From: Myxosarcina sp. GI1
GTDB taxonomy: Bacteria > Cyanobacteriota > Cyanobacteriia > Cyanobacteriales > Xenococcaceae
DNA length: 64,000 nucleotides
Reading direction: 5' to 3'
Assembly: GCF_000756305.1 (NCBI RefSeq)
Contig: NZ_JRFE01000024.1
Coordinates: forward strand, 293,621-357,620
The position numbers and the translations under genes were made by a program. This document shows, in pieces, positions 43,550-52,824 of this stretch. The notes beneath the pieces are model-generated. The model was not told the origin of the DNA, ran no database searches, and was given only the letters and a program-made list of their open reading frames with translations. Within the stretch, counting starts at the first letter, position 1; each line of letters opens with the position of its first letter.

Positions 43550-44134
43550 TCAAAATTCGTCTTCTAACGGCAGAACGTCATGAGGCGGATCGTAGGTTCG
43601 AGAGCTTAAAATCGTTCCGCCATCTGCCCAAGGAATTCCTACTAAAGATAGAGTTGCCCGACGCTTGGCTTTAGTTTCGGCAGCCATCATTTTATCGGCG
43701 CGTCTTTGACCTAATAGTTGTTTGCCGTATTTGTCTGTCAGAGCCACAATGGCGGTTGATTCTTCGCTTCTACCATTAGCATCAACAGCAACTGCCGTTA
43801 CGTAATGCAGGTGTTGAGCATCGGTAGTTCTATTAGTTATTTTGGTACTAATACCGTGAATTGCTCTCAATCCAGATACACCATTAGCGTTAATGTACGG
43901 TGTCATTTTGCCCTCGTTGACTAGATAATCAATTGGGTTGGTTAGCGGATTTAGTCCCAAACTGCGACATAAAGCAAAATTATACTGAACTCTCTCGATT
44001 TCGGTAAGCGATCGCAAATCGCGATTGAGAATGACTCTTTCTATAGCTGCCTGGGTGGTATTGCGCTGGGTTAAAGCTTCACGGGCTGTAAGCTCTCGCG
44101 AACTTAATGGTTTGGCTAATTTACTATGTTGCAT
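43550..44134 (-). CDS. Orphan phage-type protein resembling RecT/Bet-like recombination proteins
   Basis: 194-residue protein. The block FALCRSLGLNPLTNPIDYLVNEGKMTPYINANGVSGLRAIHGIS is that of a phage family with the pattern C-x-S-L-G-L-N-P-x-T-x-P. The C-terminal MMAAETKAKRRATLSLVGIPWAD parallels the K-x-x-x-K-A-K-R-R-x-T-L-S motif of RecT/Bet-like ssDNA-annealing proteins. No other phage gene lies nearby. It may be a domesticated relic, or a host protein of the same fold. Function is not proven. The start ATG is likely, giving MQHSKLAKPLSSRELTAREA. Confidence 0.6.
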   Translation of the reverse strand: MQHSKLAKPLSSRELTAREALTQRNTTQAAIERVILNRDLRSLTEIERVQYNFALCRSLGLNPLTNPIDYLVNEGKMTPYINANGVSGLRAIHGISTKITNRTTDAQHLHYVTAVAVDANGRSEESTAIVALTDKYGKQLLGQRRADKMMAAETKAKRRATLSLVGIPWADGGTILSSRTYDPPHDVLPLEDEF

Positions 44135-44406
44135 TTAAGTTTATTTTCTTTATTTATATAGTACAAAAATACCATACAAGGGTTTGATTAGCAATGTTCA
44201 AGTGCGATCGCTACTGTACAAATTATGGTAGAGAATAAATTGATGTAATTTATAGTTGTTGACTGTAGTTATTGGGCGTGGAAGTAAACTAAATTAAAAA
44301 ATTATTCCGAACTGATTTGACTCAACGCTATGATTCAGCAGTTTTCAATCAATGGAACTAAATGACAGCAGCAAGTAAAATAGTCAATTATCTGCATTAA
44401 TGTAGT

Positions 44407-44571
44407 ATGTTTTATATAACGTTCATCCTATTGTTAATCGGCAATTGGTTGCTCTCATCGTTTTTAGTATTTATTCCTAGCGGCATCATCGATCGCTTGA
44501 ATAATCTCAGTTGGTGGGGCATGACTTTTATCGGCTTAGTATTTTTAGCCTGGTGTTTGGGAGATGAATAA
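44407..44571 (+). CDS. Small membrane protein, 54 aa
   Basis: Open frame of 54 residues with two hydrophobic segments (YITFILLLIGNWLLSSFLVFI and the second, WGMTFIGLVFLAWCLGDE), joined by a short polar loop with IDRLNNLSW. Its composition and the presence of two well-formed helices suggest a real small membrane protein, but no family is recognised and the ribosome site is weak. It lies between two minus-strand genes. The rest of the gap, 44135-44406, shows nothing else. Confidence 0.5.
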   Translation: MFYITFILLLIGNWLLSSFLVFIPSGIIDRLNNLSWWGMTFIGLVFLAWCLGDE

Positions 44572-44632
44572 CGACAAGTACACAAGTACAAAAGAGCAAA
44601 TCGTTATTAGGGTCTAAATGCGATCGCGCATG

Positions 44633-45508
44633 CTAAAAACTCCAAACAAAATCAGTAGGTTCACCTTCGCCAGTTAAAAAAGAATCATCCGCTTCACCTA
44701 GCCTTACCGAATGCTGCTGAAAAGATTTATCATTCATTCTTCTGGCTACGCGATCTGGAATGCCATAGTTGTAAAGTATGTGACCTTCCCCTACTAAGAC
44801 GACAATTTGAGTATTAGGGTTAGTCTGATAGTATTGAGCGATCGCCTGTGCCATAGTTTCATCCCATAGCACTTGAGCGGCGAAAAAGTTCTCAAAGCCA
44901 TCGCTATTGCCCTGTCCTTGATGGGCGTGAGCCTGATATATTTGGGCGATCGCGTCTCGATAGTCTTGGTTGTTGGTGTCAATTTCGGTAATCGATGGAA
45001 TATAGCGAAAATCTGATTCAGACAAACTTTCCAAACCAGTTTGAGCGACTTTACGAGTTATTTCTGTGGGGGTATTTAAAGCTAATAAAGGTAAATTGTG
45101 AGCTTTGGCAAAGCGCAGAATTGGAGCATAATATTCCCAGTCAAAACCCCAGCGCGTATCGTATTCTGTTTGCTCTCTCAGTTGAGTTTCGTCGATCTCG
45201 CCAGCCAGATAGCGGTCTAGGACAGGTTGAAAGGGACGTTGAAACATTTCCAGCGCGATCGCTACATCTCGATCTTGGCGATACAGTTCTAAGATAATTT
45301 CCAACTGTGCTTGATGATCTCGAACGCTGTCATGATTTTCTCCCAGATAAACCACGTCAGCTTTAGTTAATTCGGCAATAATATTTGAATTATTTGGCGT
45401 TTGTTCTGTCGAAGAATTTGTCTGTGCTATCAGGGCGGTAGGTAAACCAGACCATAAAATAAATCCTAACGAGAGAGCGCAAAATTGGGTTAGAGGCTTA
45501 TGGTTCAT
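44633..45508 (-). CDS. ChaN-family heme-binding/iron-regulated protein
   Basis: Exported protein of 291 residues with a signal peptide (about 1-29, ending ALIAQ). The ChaN domain is seen in ADVVYLGENHDSVRDHQAQLEII, VAIALEMFQRPFQPVLDRYLAGEI and NTQIVVLVGEGHILYNYGIPDRV. The E-N-H and G-H-x-x-x-x-x-G-I-P motifs are characteristic. ChaN proteins bind heme or contribute to iron handling at the envelope. There is no lipobox cysteine, so it is periplasmic rather than lipid-anchored. No iron-uptake neighbours are present. Confidence 0.87.
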   Translation of the reverse strand: MNHKPLTQFCALSLGFILWSGLPTALIAQTNSSTEQTPNNSNIIAELTKADVVYLGENHDSVRDHQAQLEIILELYRQDRDVAIALEMFQRPFQPVLDRYLAGEIDETQLREQTEYDTRWGFDWEYYAPILRFAKAHNLPLLALNTPTEITRKVAQTGLESLSESDFRYIPSITEIDTNNQDYRDAIAQIYQAHAHQGQGNSDGFENFFAAQVLWDETMAQAIAQYYQTNPNTQIVVLVGEGHILYNYGIPDRVARRMNDKSFQQHSVRLGEADDSFLTGEGEPTDFVWSF

Positions 45509-45608
45509 TATCTATTTTTGTGTGTGCTTTTAAAGCCAATCGACTCTCTCCGTGTCTCCGCGTCTCCGCATCATCCCTAACCTGAATTTGTTAATCTCCA
45601 CTTACTTA

Positions 45609-47030
45609 CTACCTTCCTTTTCCCAAAACAATTACTTGTATAGTTTTTAAGACAATCGCTGCATCTAGAAACAGCGAGTAATTTTTAATATAGTAAAGGT
45701 CGTAAGCTACTTTTTGATAGGCATCTTCTACCGAAGCACCATAAGGATAAGATACTTGCGCCCAACCAGTGATTCCTGGCTTAACTAAATAGCGAACATC
45801 ATAATAAGGAATTTCTTTTCTTAATTGAAGGTCAAATTCAGGACGTTCGGGGCGAGGTCCAATTAAGCTCATGTCTCCTTTTAATACATTCCAGATTTGC
45901 GGTAGTTCGTCAATTCTGGTCATCCGCAAAAAACTACCAACTCTGGTGATGCGAGGATCTTTTTCTGCTGCCCACTGGACTCCCCTTTGTTCTGCGTTTT
46001 GATACATCGAGCGAAATTTATGGACTCTAAATCTTTTACCATTGTGTCCAGTTCTCACTTGACTGTAAAAAATCGGTCCTTGACTATCTAATTTAATTAG
46101 AATTGCTACCACAACAATAATTGGTAAAGTCAGGCATAATAGTAAACTTGCTGCTAAAAAATCGATTAACTGTTTGAGCTTAATATTGACCCTGTCATGC
46201 AAAATACTGAACCCAGAAGTAAAAGCAAACCAGTCATCTTGAATATAAGCAGGAGGAATTTTTTGCCAAAATTGCTCGCAAAAGTCAGCCAAACTGTAAA
46301 CGTATATGCCTCGCAGTCGCATATCCATCAATTCTCTGACCATAGTTTCCGATAGCCTTTCACTGCGATCGTCAATTAAAATGCCAGACCAATATTGATA
46401 TTTCCAAGTTACAAAGTTATCGATACTGTCTAGCAAGATACTGTTGCTAACACTATTAGCATTAGTTTGAACTGGTCGATCGCTTAAAAAAACAAATTCG
46501 CTATCTGGGCTCAGCTTTTGATGCTCTTCGCTAAAAGCCAACATTTTATTATCATTGCCAAAAATCAAAAAACGACCTTGTTCTTGATTGACTTTAATCC
46601 ATTTGCCAGCAATAATTCTCCAAGCTATTGCCCAAATTGAAAAAAAGCTAACGCTAATTAATAATATTCCCCTACCGACAACTCGATAACTTCCCCACAA
46701 CCCAGTTAAATATATAACCGAAGTAATTGCCGTTACCGTACCTAAAATACCAAATAGTACTCGTTCGGAAGTCCAAAGACCAGAGACTTGCTTTTGTAGC
46801 TTGTATGTATCTGCTAGATATAACCCAAACAAATACATCGCCATTAAGGCATAGATAATAGGCGATCGCAAATCTAAAGCTGTTTGGAAACGTAGCAAAA
46901 AGGCTAAATTAAAACAAAGCAGTAGTCCGACAACGTCACTCAGTAATAAGAACCACATAACAGTGGTACGAGCGGTACGGCTGTCAATCGGTAATCTCTG
47001 GCGAGAAGATATTTGGCTAGACGACATCAA
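45609..47030 (-). CDS. Polyprenyl-phosphate sugar-1-phosphate transferase (exopolysaccharide initiation)
   Basis: Membrane sugar transferase of 473 residues that starts exopolysaccharide repeat-unit synthesis by moving a sugar-1-phosphate onto the lipid carrier (WbaP/CpsE/EpsE type). The N-terminal four to five membrane helices lie at about 25-140, then a Rossmann-like domain ([13 protein letters not shown]), one helix ([23 protein letters not shown]) and the catalytic C-terminal domain. That domain has [57 protein letters not shown] and [11 protein letters not shown]. It fits with the Ugd, Uxs and sulfotransferase genes about 5-10 kb away. Sugar specificity is unknown. Confidence 0.95.
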   Translation of the reverse strand: MMSSSQISSRQRLPIDSRTARTTVMWFLLLSDVVGLLLCFNLAFLLRFQTALDLRSPIIYALMAMYLFGLYLADTYKLQKQVSGLWTSERVLFGILGTVTAITSVIYLTGLWGSYRVVGRGILLISVSFFSIWAIAWRIIAGKWIKVNQEQGRFLIFGNDNKMLAFSEEHQKLSPDSEFVFLSDRPVQTNANSVSNSILLDSIDNFVTWKYQYWSGILIDDRSERLSETMVRELMDMRLRGIYVYSLADFCEQFWQKIPPAYIQDDWFAFTSGFSILHDRVNIKLKQLIDFLAASLLLCLTLPIIVVVAILIKLDSQGPIFYSQVRTGHNGKRFRVHKFRSMYQNAEQRGVQWAAEKDPRITRVGSFLRMTRIDELPQIWNVLKGDMSLIGPRPERPEFDLQLRKEIPYYDVRYLVKPGITGWAQVSYPYGASVEDAYQKVAYDLYYIKNYSLFLDAAIVLKTIQVIVLGKGR

Positions 47031-47140
47031 ATACTGTAGCTAGATAAATCTACGGAAATAAAAAGTTAGATTTTATTCTACAGGAGAAATTGTAAAACTA
47101 CGGCTAAGAGTAAGATAAAAGTACAGATTTAGCAAGATAA

Positions 47141-47665
47141 ATGAAGTTAGTTAAATCTATTTGGCTGAAACTCTTATATTTTGCGGTCGTTACTTCGATA
47201 GGTGGTTGCGATCGCGCTTTATTTGTTGAAACCCAGGTAATTCCAGGTGGGATTAACAGTAATTCTATTGAAGAACATCCTGCTTATAGTAGTAACGGTC
47301 GTTATCTAGCCTTTGCCAGCGATCGCCGAGGACATCGAGATATTTTTCTCTACGATCTGCAACAACGTAATTTGGTATCATTGCCCAATCTCAATCGGCG
47401 TAATTCCAGACAGGATTCACCATCTTTAAATGCTGACGGTAACTATATTGCCTATGTTTCGACAGAAAGAGGCAAGACAGATATTATGCTTTACGATCGC
47501 GCCAAACAAAGATCTCAGTTATTAAGCGTTAACGTTCGTGGTTCTGTTAGCAATCCTACTATTAATGGTGATGGTAGTAAAGTTGCTTTTCAAACCAGTC
47601 AGTTAGGACAGTGGAAGATAGCAATCGTAGATACTAATGTTGTTAGCGACGGTAGTGAAGAATGA
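47141..47665 (+). CDS. TolB-like lipoprotein with WD40/PD40 repeats
   Basis: 174-residue lipoprotein. The signal sequence ends in a lipobox at TSIGGCDRA (about residues 19-27). Three PD40 beta-propeller blades follow: HPAYSSNGRYLAFASDRRGHRDIFLYDL, SPSLNADGNYIAYVSTERGKTDIMLYD and NPTINGDGSKVAFQTSQLGQWKIAIVD. This is TolB-type, but with only three blades instead of the six of a closed propeller. It may dimerise or be a shortened relative. No tol/pal genes are nearby; it stands alone, divergent from the sugar transferase. Confidence 0.8.
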   Translation: MKLVKSIWLKLLYFAVVTSIGGCDRALFVETQVIPGGINSNSIEEHPAYSSNGRYLAFASDRRGHRDIFLYDLQQRNLVSLPNLNRRNSRQDSPSLNADGNYIAYVSTERGKTDIMLYDRAKQRSQLLSVNVRGSVSNPTINGDGSKVAFQTSQLGQWKIAIVDTNVVSDGSEE

Positions 47666-47854
47666 AGTAGCACGTAGCAAGTAGCAAGTATAAAATTTAG
47701 AGGCGAGATGCTTACTTGTGTTTGAATGCAGTAAAGTAACTGTCTAGATTAACTAGAGGTGCCTTAGTATCTGGTGATTAGACCCTTATTTTCCGTCTTT
47801 GACTAAGATGAAAAAAAGAGTTAGTAGAATTTCGATAGCTTACGATTAAAGAAT

Positions 47855-48628
47855 ATGGAAATTAAACGCATTCCAGTTTTATCTGATAATTATATTTTTG
47901 TCTTATACAATCCCCAGGAAAAAATTGCCGCGGTAGTAGATCCTGCTGTAGCCGAACCCGTGTTAGATTTTCTGAAAAGTTTGGATTTGGAACTAGTCAA
48001 AATTTTTAATACCCACCACCATTCGGATCACGTGGGAGGAAACAGAAAATTAAAACAAAAATTCCCAGATCTCTGTGTTTATGGTGGCGCTGAAGATCGC
48101 GGTAGAATTCCCCATCAAGAAGTATTTTTAAACGAAGGGGATACGGTAGAATTTTTGGGACGCATAGGGCAAGTGTTTTTCGTACCAGGACATACTTACG
48201 CCCATATTGCCTATTACTTTCCGCCGACAAATGACGGTGAAACAGGAGAATTATTTTGTGGCGATACAATTTTTGCTGGAGGCTGCGGCAGACTATTTGA
48301 AGGAACACCCGCGCAGATGGTTAATTCTATAGGTAAATTGCGAGAGCTTCCCGACAATACTCGCATTTGGTGCGCTCACGAATATACCCTGAAAAATCTC
48401 AAATTTGCTCTAACTGTAGACGAAAACAATTCCGAATTGCAAACTAGGTTTGAGCAAGTCAAACAAGAACGAAGTAAAGGTATCGCTACCGTTCCTTCTC
48501 TTTTAGGTTTAGAAAAACAAACCAATCCTTTTTTACGCTGGGATGCACCAGCTTTAAAAACAGTCGCCAAAATGGATGAACCAGCTAGAGTATTTGGACG
48601 CATTAGAGGCATGAAAGATCGATTTTAA
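47855..48628 (+). CDS. gloB: Hydroxyacylglutathione hydrolase (glyoxalase II)
   Basis: Metallo-beta-lactamase-fold thioesterase that hydrolyses S-lactoylglutathione in methylglyoxal detoxification, 257 residues. The metal motif is FNTHHHSDHVGGN (residues 51-63). Other ligands lie in VPGHTYAHIAYYF and FCGDTIFAGGCGRLFEGTPAQM, and the substrate site is WCAHEYTLKNLKFA, which contains the expected His. The C-terminal ETNPFLRWD-type motif is present as KQTNPFLRWDAP. It is cytosolic and complete. It is convergent with hemW. Confidence 0.95.
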   Translation: MEIKRIPVLSDNYIFVLYNPQEKIAAVVDPAVAEPVLDFLKSLDLELVKIFNTHHHSDHVGGNRKLKQKFPDLCVYGGAEDRGRIPHQEVFLNEGDTVEFLGRIGQVFFVPGHTYAHIAYYFPPTNDGETGELFCGDTIFAGGCGRLFEGTPAQMVNSIGKLRELPDNTRIWCAHEYTLKNLKFALTVDENNSELQTRFEQVKQERSKGIATVPSLLGLEKQTNPFLRWDAPALKTVAKMDEPARVFGRIRGMKDRF

Positions 48629-48770
48629 AAGCTTCTAGCCGTTAGCCTTTAGCTGTAAGAGTTTTAGGTGGCGAGTTTGTAGCTCGTTAGTCAGAGGTTA
48701 TCTAAAAAGTCTAATTCTCAGATGTTCTCTCAGTAAGCTAAAATCGCCTCGCGCTTAAAGCTTATAGCTT

Positions 48771-50054
48771 TTAAACTAAAGCCTCAAACAGATCGCTCAA
48801 AATAGTATTAGAAAATAAAAAGCCTTCAGGATCGCTTAAGCGTAGTCTGGTTTCTGTATTGAGATTTAATGCGGTTAAATTTCCACTATTGAGGGCAATT
48901 TTTTGACTGTATTTATCCTTCACCTCTATCCAACCTTTAGCAATGTAAGGCTGCATAGCAACTGCAATTTTATCTAAAATCGGGCGCTCGAACTGAGAAA
49001 TATTTACTCCTTCTGCTAGTCGCAAACCTAACATCAGAGTTTCTAGTAACCAGTCGTCAGTAGATATAACTGGAGTATCGATCTCTGCACCTTTCTTTAC
49101 CCAGGTATAATACTCTTTTCTAGTACGAGGACGAATAAATCTTTTGCCGTTAATAAAACTTGCCGCACCCATACCAAATCCGTAAAAGGGAAGATTTTTC
49201 CAGTAGACTCGATTGTGGCGACATTGATAACCAGCTAGAGCATAGTTTGAGATTTCATAATGCTGATATTCTGCCTTGGTTAGTGTCTGTTGAGTCAGAC
49301 GATACATTTCGGCTGCGGTTTCATCGTCAGGAAGTGGTTTTTTCCCTGGCTGATATTGCTTGCCAAAAGCAGTAACGGGTTCGAGTACCAAATCGTAGCA
49401 AGATAAATGCTTGGGACCAATGGCGACCGCTGTATCCAAAGCATCTTGGCATTGTGACAAACTTTGATAGGGTAAACCAGAAATTAAATCTAAGCTAAAG
49501 TTGTTTACTCCTACCTGCCTAATTATCTCGATCGCCTGAAAAACTTCTGTTCGAGAATGAGAGCGCCCACAAACTTGTAATAGTTTATCATCAAAGGTTT
49601 GAACTCCCAAACTCAGGCGATTGATTCCTGCTTGCAGATATCCTAAAAGCTGTTCTTTATTAAAGGTGCCTGGATCGATTTCCATAGAAATTTCTGCATC
49701 TGAAGCAATTCCAAACTGCTTGTCAAGACAGGTAATAACTGTTGCTAACTGTTTGGCAGATAAAATTGAAGGGGTGCCACCGCCAAAAAAAACTGTGGTC
49801 AACGGCTTTTTATGAAAATTATTAGAAAATAGCCGAATTTCTGCGGTTAAAGCTTCGAGATACTCCACCACCATAGTTGAAGCATTGCTGGAAGGGCGGT
49901 TTCCTACTATTGAAACTGGAAAATCGCAATAATAGCAGCGGCGGCGACAAAAAGGAATATGAATGTAGGCATTTACAGGAACTGTGTCAATTAATTTGTT
50001 TAAGTAGCGATCGAGACAATAACTAACATTTACCAAAGATGTATTTTGCTTCAT
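48771..50054 (-). CDS. hemW: HemW-type radical SAM heme chaperone
   Basis: Radical SAM protein of 427 residues, formerly called oxygen-independent coproporphyrinogen oxidase-like; HemW binds heme and inserts it into target enzymes. The cluster motif is AYIHIPFCRRRCYYCDFPVS, in which CxxxCxxC is followed by Asp-Phe. That distinguishes HemW from HemN, which has CxxxCxxCxC. Other family parts are TVFFGGGTPSILS, ISMEIDPGTF, INRLSLGVQTFDD and the C-terminal LMLGLRLAEGVN. The N-terminal 28 residues before the domain are longer than usual, but no later start codon fits. Confidence 0.92.
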   Translation of the reverse strand: MKQNTSLVNVSYCLDRYLNKLIDTVPVNAYIHIPFCRRRCYYCDFPVSIVGNRPSSNASTMVVEYLEALTAEIRLFSNNFHKKPLTTVFFGGGTPSILSAKQLATVITCLDKQFGIASDAEISMEIDPGTFNKEQLLGYLQAGINRLSLGVQTFDDKLLQVCGRSHSRTEVFQAIEIIRQVGVNNFSLDLISGLPYQSLSQCQDALDTAVAIGPKHLSCYDLVLEPVTAFGKQYQPGKKPLPDDETAAEMYRLTQQTLTKAEYQHYEISNYALAGYQCRHNRVYWKNLPFYGFGMGAASFINGKRFIRPRTRKEYYTWVKKGAEIDTPVISTDDWLLETLMLGLRLAEGVNISQFERPILDKIAVAMQPYIAKGWIEVKDKYSQKIALNSGNLTALNLNTETRLRLSDPEGFLFSNTILSDLFEALV

Positions 50055-50317
50055 TAAATAGTCGTTGTAGCCCTCACAAAAGTAACTCGCTTTAACGTAA
50101 TTTAGCTTAATTTAATTTATCTATAACAATTTTAAATAATATTAGAGAAGTTTCTAATCTCTATTTCTCATGCTCTTCGCCAAGCAGATACTCTCTCAAC
50201 TACAAACGAATTGCCGTACAGAATCTATATTAAGAATCAAAGCTGGCTGCATCAATTTACTGTTTAAATTTATTACAGTAGAGAAGAACATATTATTTAT
50301 TCATTTCAACTAAAACA

Positions 50318-51412
50318 ATGGTTGATGCCATCATAATTATCATTTGCATTATTGCAGCAGTAAATGTCAGCCAAGATAGCTTACAATTGCTGCCTCCTGA
50401 TATTCTTGAGGGAGTATCAAACGTCAAAGCTTTACGCTTTGTTATAGCTGGTTTTGCCGCCTTAATTGGGTTGGGAGTTGGCGTAGCAGTTCAAACCACC
50501 TATCGCCGTTTGGAAAAGCAAATACGCAATACCAAAATTGAAATTTTAATTACTAGAGCGATCGGGCTGGTTGTAGGATTACTAGTAGCTAATTTAATGC
50601 TAGCACCTTTATTTTTGCTGCCGATTCCCAAAGAGCTAAGTTTTGTTAAACCTAGCTTTGCAATTCTTGGTAGCGTTATGTTTTCCTATCTGGGTATTAG
50701 TCTGGCGGACACTCACGGTCGAACTTTTTTGCGATTAATTAACCCTAGCAGCATTGAAACGATGTTAGTAGCAGAGGGAACTTTAGAAGCAATTTCGACT
50801 AAAATTGTCGATACTAGCTGTATTATCGACGGTAGAATTGAAGAACTGCTAAAGACCGGCTTTCTCGAAGGGCAAATACTAGTTCCTCGGTTTGTCTTGC
50901 AAGAACTGCAAAATCTTGCCGATGCCAGTAGTTCGCAAAAGCGTATTCGCGGACGCAGGGGGCTAGATATACTCAATCAAATGCAGGAACAATTTCCCGA
51001 TCGCATTGTAATTAGTAATGCCGACTATGAAGAAATTGACACCGTAGATGCTAAATTAGTTCATCTGGCGCAAGAATTAAGTGCTACCTTACTTACCAAT
51101 GACTATAACCTAAGTAAAGTCGCCAATTTACAAAAAGTCTCGATTCTCAATGTTAACGATCTTGCCCGTTCTCTCAGACCTATTTATCTTCCTGGCGATA
51201 GTTTAGAACTGAAAATTCTTAAAGAAGGCAAAGAACCCGAACAGGGTATTGGTTATCTAGAGGACGGTACGATGGTAGTAGTAGAAGAGGGCAACGAATA
51301 CGTTGGCGGTGAAATAGAAGTAACGGTAACATCTTCGTTGCAGACATCGGCAGGCAGAATGATTTTTGCCAAACCCAATTCTGAGGCTGAGAATTATTCT
51401 AGAGTTAGTTAG
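50318..51412 (+). CDS. PIN/TRAM-domain membrane protein
   Basis: 364-residue protein of the YacL-like PIN-TRAM family. The N-terminal four membrane helices span about 1-130. A PIN ribonuclease domain lies at about 155-280 (KIVDTSCIIDGRIEELLKTGFLEGQILVPRFVLQELQNLADAS ... LLTNDYNLSKVANLQ), with the expected Asp and Glu residues. A TRAM RNA-binding domain closes it (EGIGYLEDGTMVVVEEG... VTVTSSLQTSAGRMIFA). It is presumably a membrane-tethered ribonuclease, conserved in cyanobacteria and Firmicutes. A hairpin terminator and a short inverted-repeat element follow. Confidence 0.92.
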   Translation: MVDAIIIIICIIAAVNVSQDSLQLLPPDILEGVSNVKALRFVIAGFAALIGLGVGVAVQTTYRRLEKQIRNTKIEILITRAIGLVVGLLVANLMLAPLFLLPIPKELSFVKPSFAILGSVMFSYLGISLADTHGRTFLRLINPSSIETMLVAEGTLEAISTKIVDTSCIIDGRIEELLKTGFLEGQILVPRFVLQELQNLADASSSQKRIRGRRGLDILNQMQEQFPDRIVISNADYEEIDTVDAKLVHLAQELSATLLTNDYNLSKVANLQKVSILNVNDLARSLRPIYLPGDSLELKILKEGKEPEQGIGYLEDGTMVVVEEGNEYVGGEIEVTVTSSLQTSAGRMIFAKPNSEAENYSRVS

Positions 51413-51458
51413 AGTTAGTGACGCTCTAGTCAATAATTAGATTGACTATATAGATATC

Positions 51459-51531
51459 GCAGTACGTTTATTAGTTAGGACGAGTTTAATGAGTAATGGG
51501 TAATGAGTGTCCTAATCTGAGTGCGTACTGC
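51459..51531. mobile_element. Short inverted-repeat element (MITE-like), copy 2
   Basis: 73 bp with imperfect 23-bp inverted repeats (51459-51481 and 51509-51531). Their outer 8 bp (gcagtacg) and inner 7 bp (ttaggac) are identical in both arms. The core holds three near-copies of the heptamer taatgrg. It has the same arm length and consensus as the element at 9069-9170. It lies between the PIN/TRAM stop and its terminator. Confidence 0.5.
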
Positions 51532-51545
51532 TGTACATAGCGTTC

Positions 51546-51578
51546 GAGGAAGTAGTATAAATTTGCTTCCTCATTTTT
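51546..51578 (+). terminator. Hairpin terminator downstream of the PIN/TRAM gene
   Basis: gaggaag (51546-51552) and cttcctc (51566-51572) form a 7-bp stem, followed by atttttat. Position and T tract suit a rho-independent terminator. Confidence 0.55.
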
Positions 51579-51645
51579 ATGGCGATCGCTATTTTGTTTT
51601 TAATTGGCGAATTAAAAGCAAAATAGAGCCTTTGTCTTGTAACTG

Positions 51646-52674
51646 CTAAGTAATTTTTTTCAGCATTCTCGACTGTCGCAGTTCGGATAGGTTGGCATTA
51701 CCCGTACAAAATAAAACCGTCTCAACTTCTGCAAGAGATAACCTTACCAGTTCGTCTAAGGCTTGAGGCGATTCTGAAGCCGCTTGTAAAAAAGGAAAAG
51801 CCATACCTGCTAGATCGGCACCGAGAGCGATCGCTTTAGCTACTTCTAAACCATCACGCAAACCACCAGAGGCAATCAAAGGAATATGGGGATACTGCTG
51901 GCGAATACTAACTATACATTCAGCAGTAGGAATTCCCCAGTCGGCAAAGGTTTTACCGAGTCGGCGTTGTAAATTATTTTCGGCTCTTTCGCTTTCTACT
52001 TTTGCCCAGGAAGTTCCACCAGCACCAGCTACATCGATCGCTGCTACACCTGCTTCAATTAGTTTTTTTGCCATAGCTGCCGAGATGCCATTACCTACTT
52101 CTTTAACAATTACAGGAATCTCAAGCTGTTGACATAAGCGGTCAATTTTATCTAACAAACCCTTAAAATTAGTATCTCCGTGAGGCTGAATGCACTCTTG
52201 TAAGGGATTGAGATGGAGAATCAGAGCATCAGCCTCTAAAATATCTACAGCTTGCAAACATTGCTCTATACCGTAAGTGTAGTTAAGCTGTACCGCACCG
52301 AGGTTGGCGAACAAAACCGCATCGGGAGCGAGCGATCGCACGGCAAAGGTATGAGCGACATCGGGATTTTCCACGGCAATTCTTTGAGAACCCACACCCA
52401 TCGCCAAACGATAATTTTGCGCCACCTCAGCCAAACGAGTGTTGATAATTTTAGCTTGTTGAGTGCCACCCGTCATTGATGAAATCAGCAGCGGCGCGCC
52501 TAACTTTTTACCTAAGAAAGTAGTTGTCAAATCTACTTCATTAAGATTTAATTCTGGCAAGCAACAGTGAGTAAAGCGATAGTAATTAAACCCAGTATTT
52601 AGCTGGTTAAACTGTACGTCTTCTTCCAGACAAATACGCAAGTGATCGGCTTTACGTGTCTGCGTATTAGCCAT
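51646..52674 (-). CDS. fni: Type 2 isopentenyl-diphosphate delta-isomerase
   Basis: FMN-dependent enzyme interconverting IPP and DMAPP, 342 residues. It has the TIM-barrel features of the type 2 family: [16 protein letters not shown] at the start, [69 protein letters not shown] and [25 protein letters not shown]. The last segments bind FMN. Cyanobacteria typically use this form beside the MEP pathway for carotenoid and other isoprenoid synthesis. It is a single gene. Confidence 0.96.
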   Translation of the reverse strand: MANTQTRKADHLRICLEEDVQFNQLNTGFNYYRFTHCCLPELNLNEVDLTTTFLGKKLGAPLLISSMTGGTQQAKIINTRLAEVAQNYRLAMGVGSQRIAVENPDVAHTFAVRSLAPDAVLFANLGAVQLNYTYGIEQCLQAVDILEADALILHLNPLQECIQPHGDTNFKGLLDKIDRLCQQLEIPVIVKEVGNGISAAMAKKLIEAGVAAIDVAGAGGTSWAKVESERAENNLQRRLGKTFADWGIPTAECIVSIRQQYPHIPLIASGGLRDGLEVAKAIALGADLAGMAFPFLQAASESPQALDELVRLSLAEVETVLFCTGNANLSELRQSRMLKKIT

Positions 52675-52824
52675 TTGCTGTTATTCCCCATCGATAATGT
52701 AATCGTCCTCAAACTTACCCATTATTGTGACAAAAGTAAACTAGTTCGCGTTTTGTTCGCCGTTTGGCTAAGTTGATAGTCGAATTATCGATTAATCGTT
52801 ACGATAAAAATAAACGTCAGTTGA

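Noticed and set aside
50169-50312. 47-codon open frame just upstream of the PIN/TRAM gene
   Set aside because: Another frame in the same stretch looks equally open and no ribosome site or family similarity was seen.
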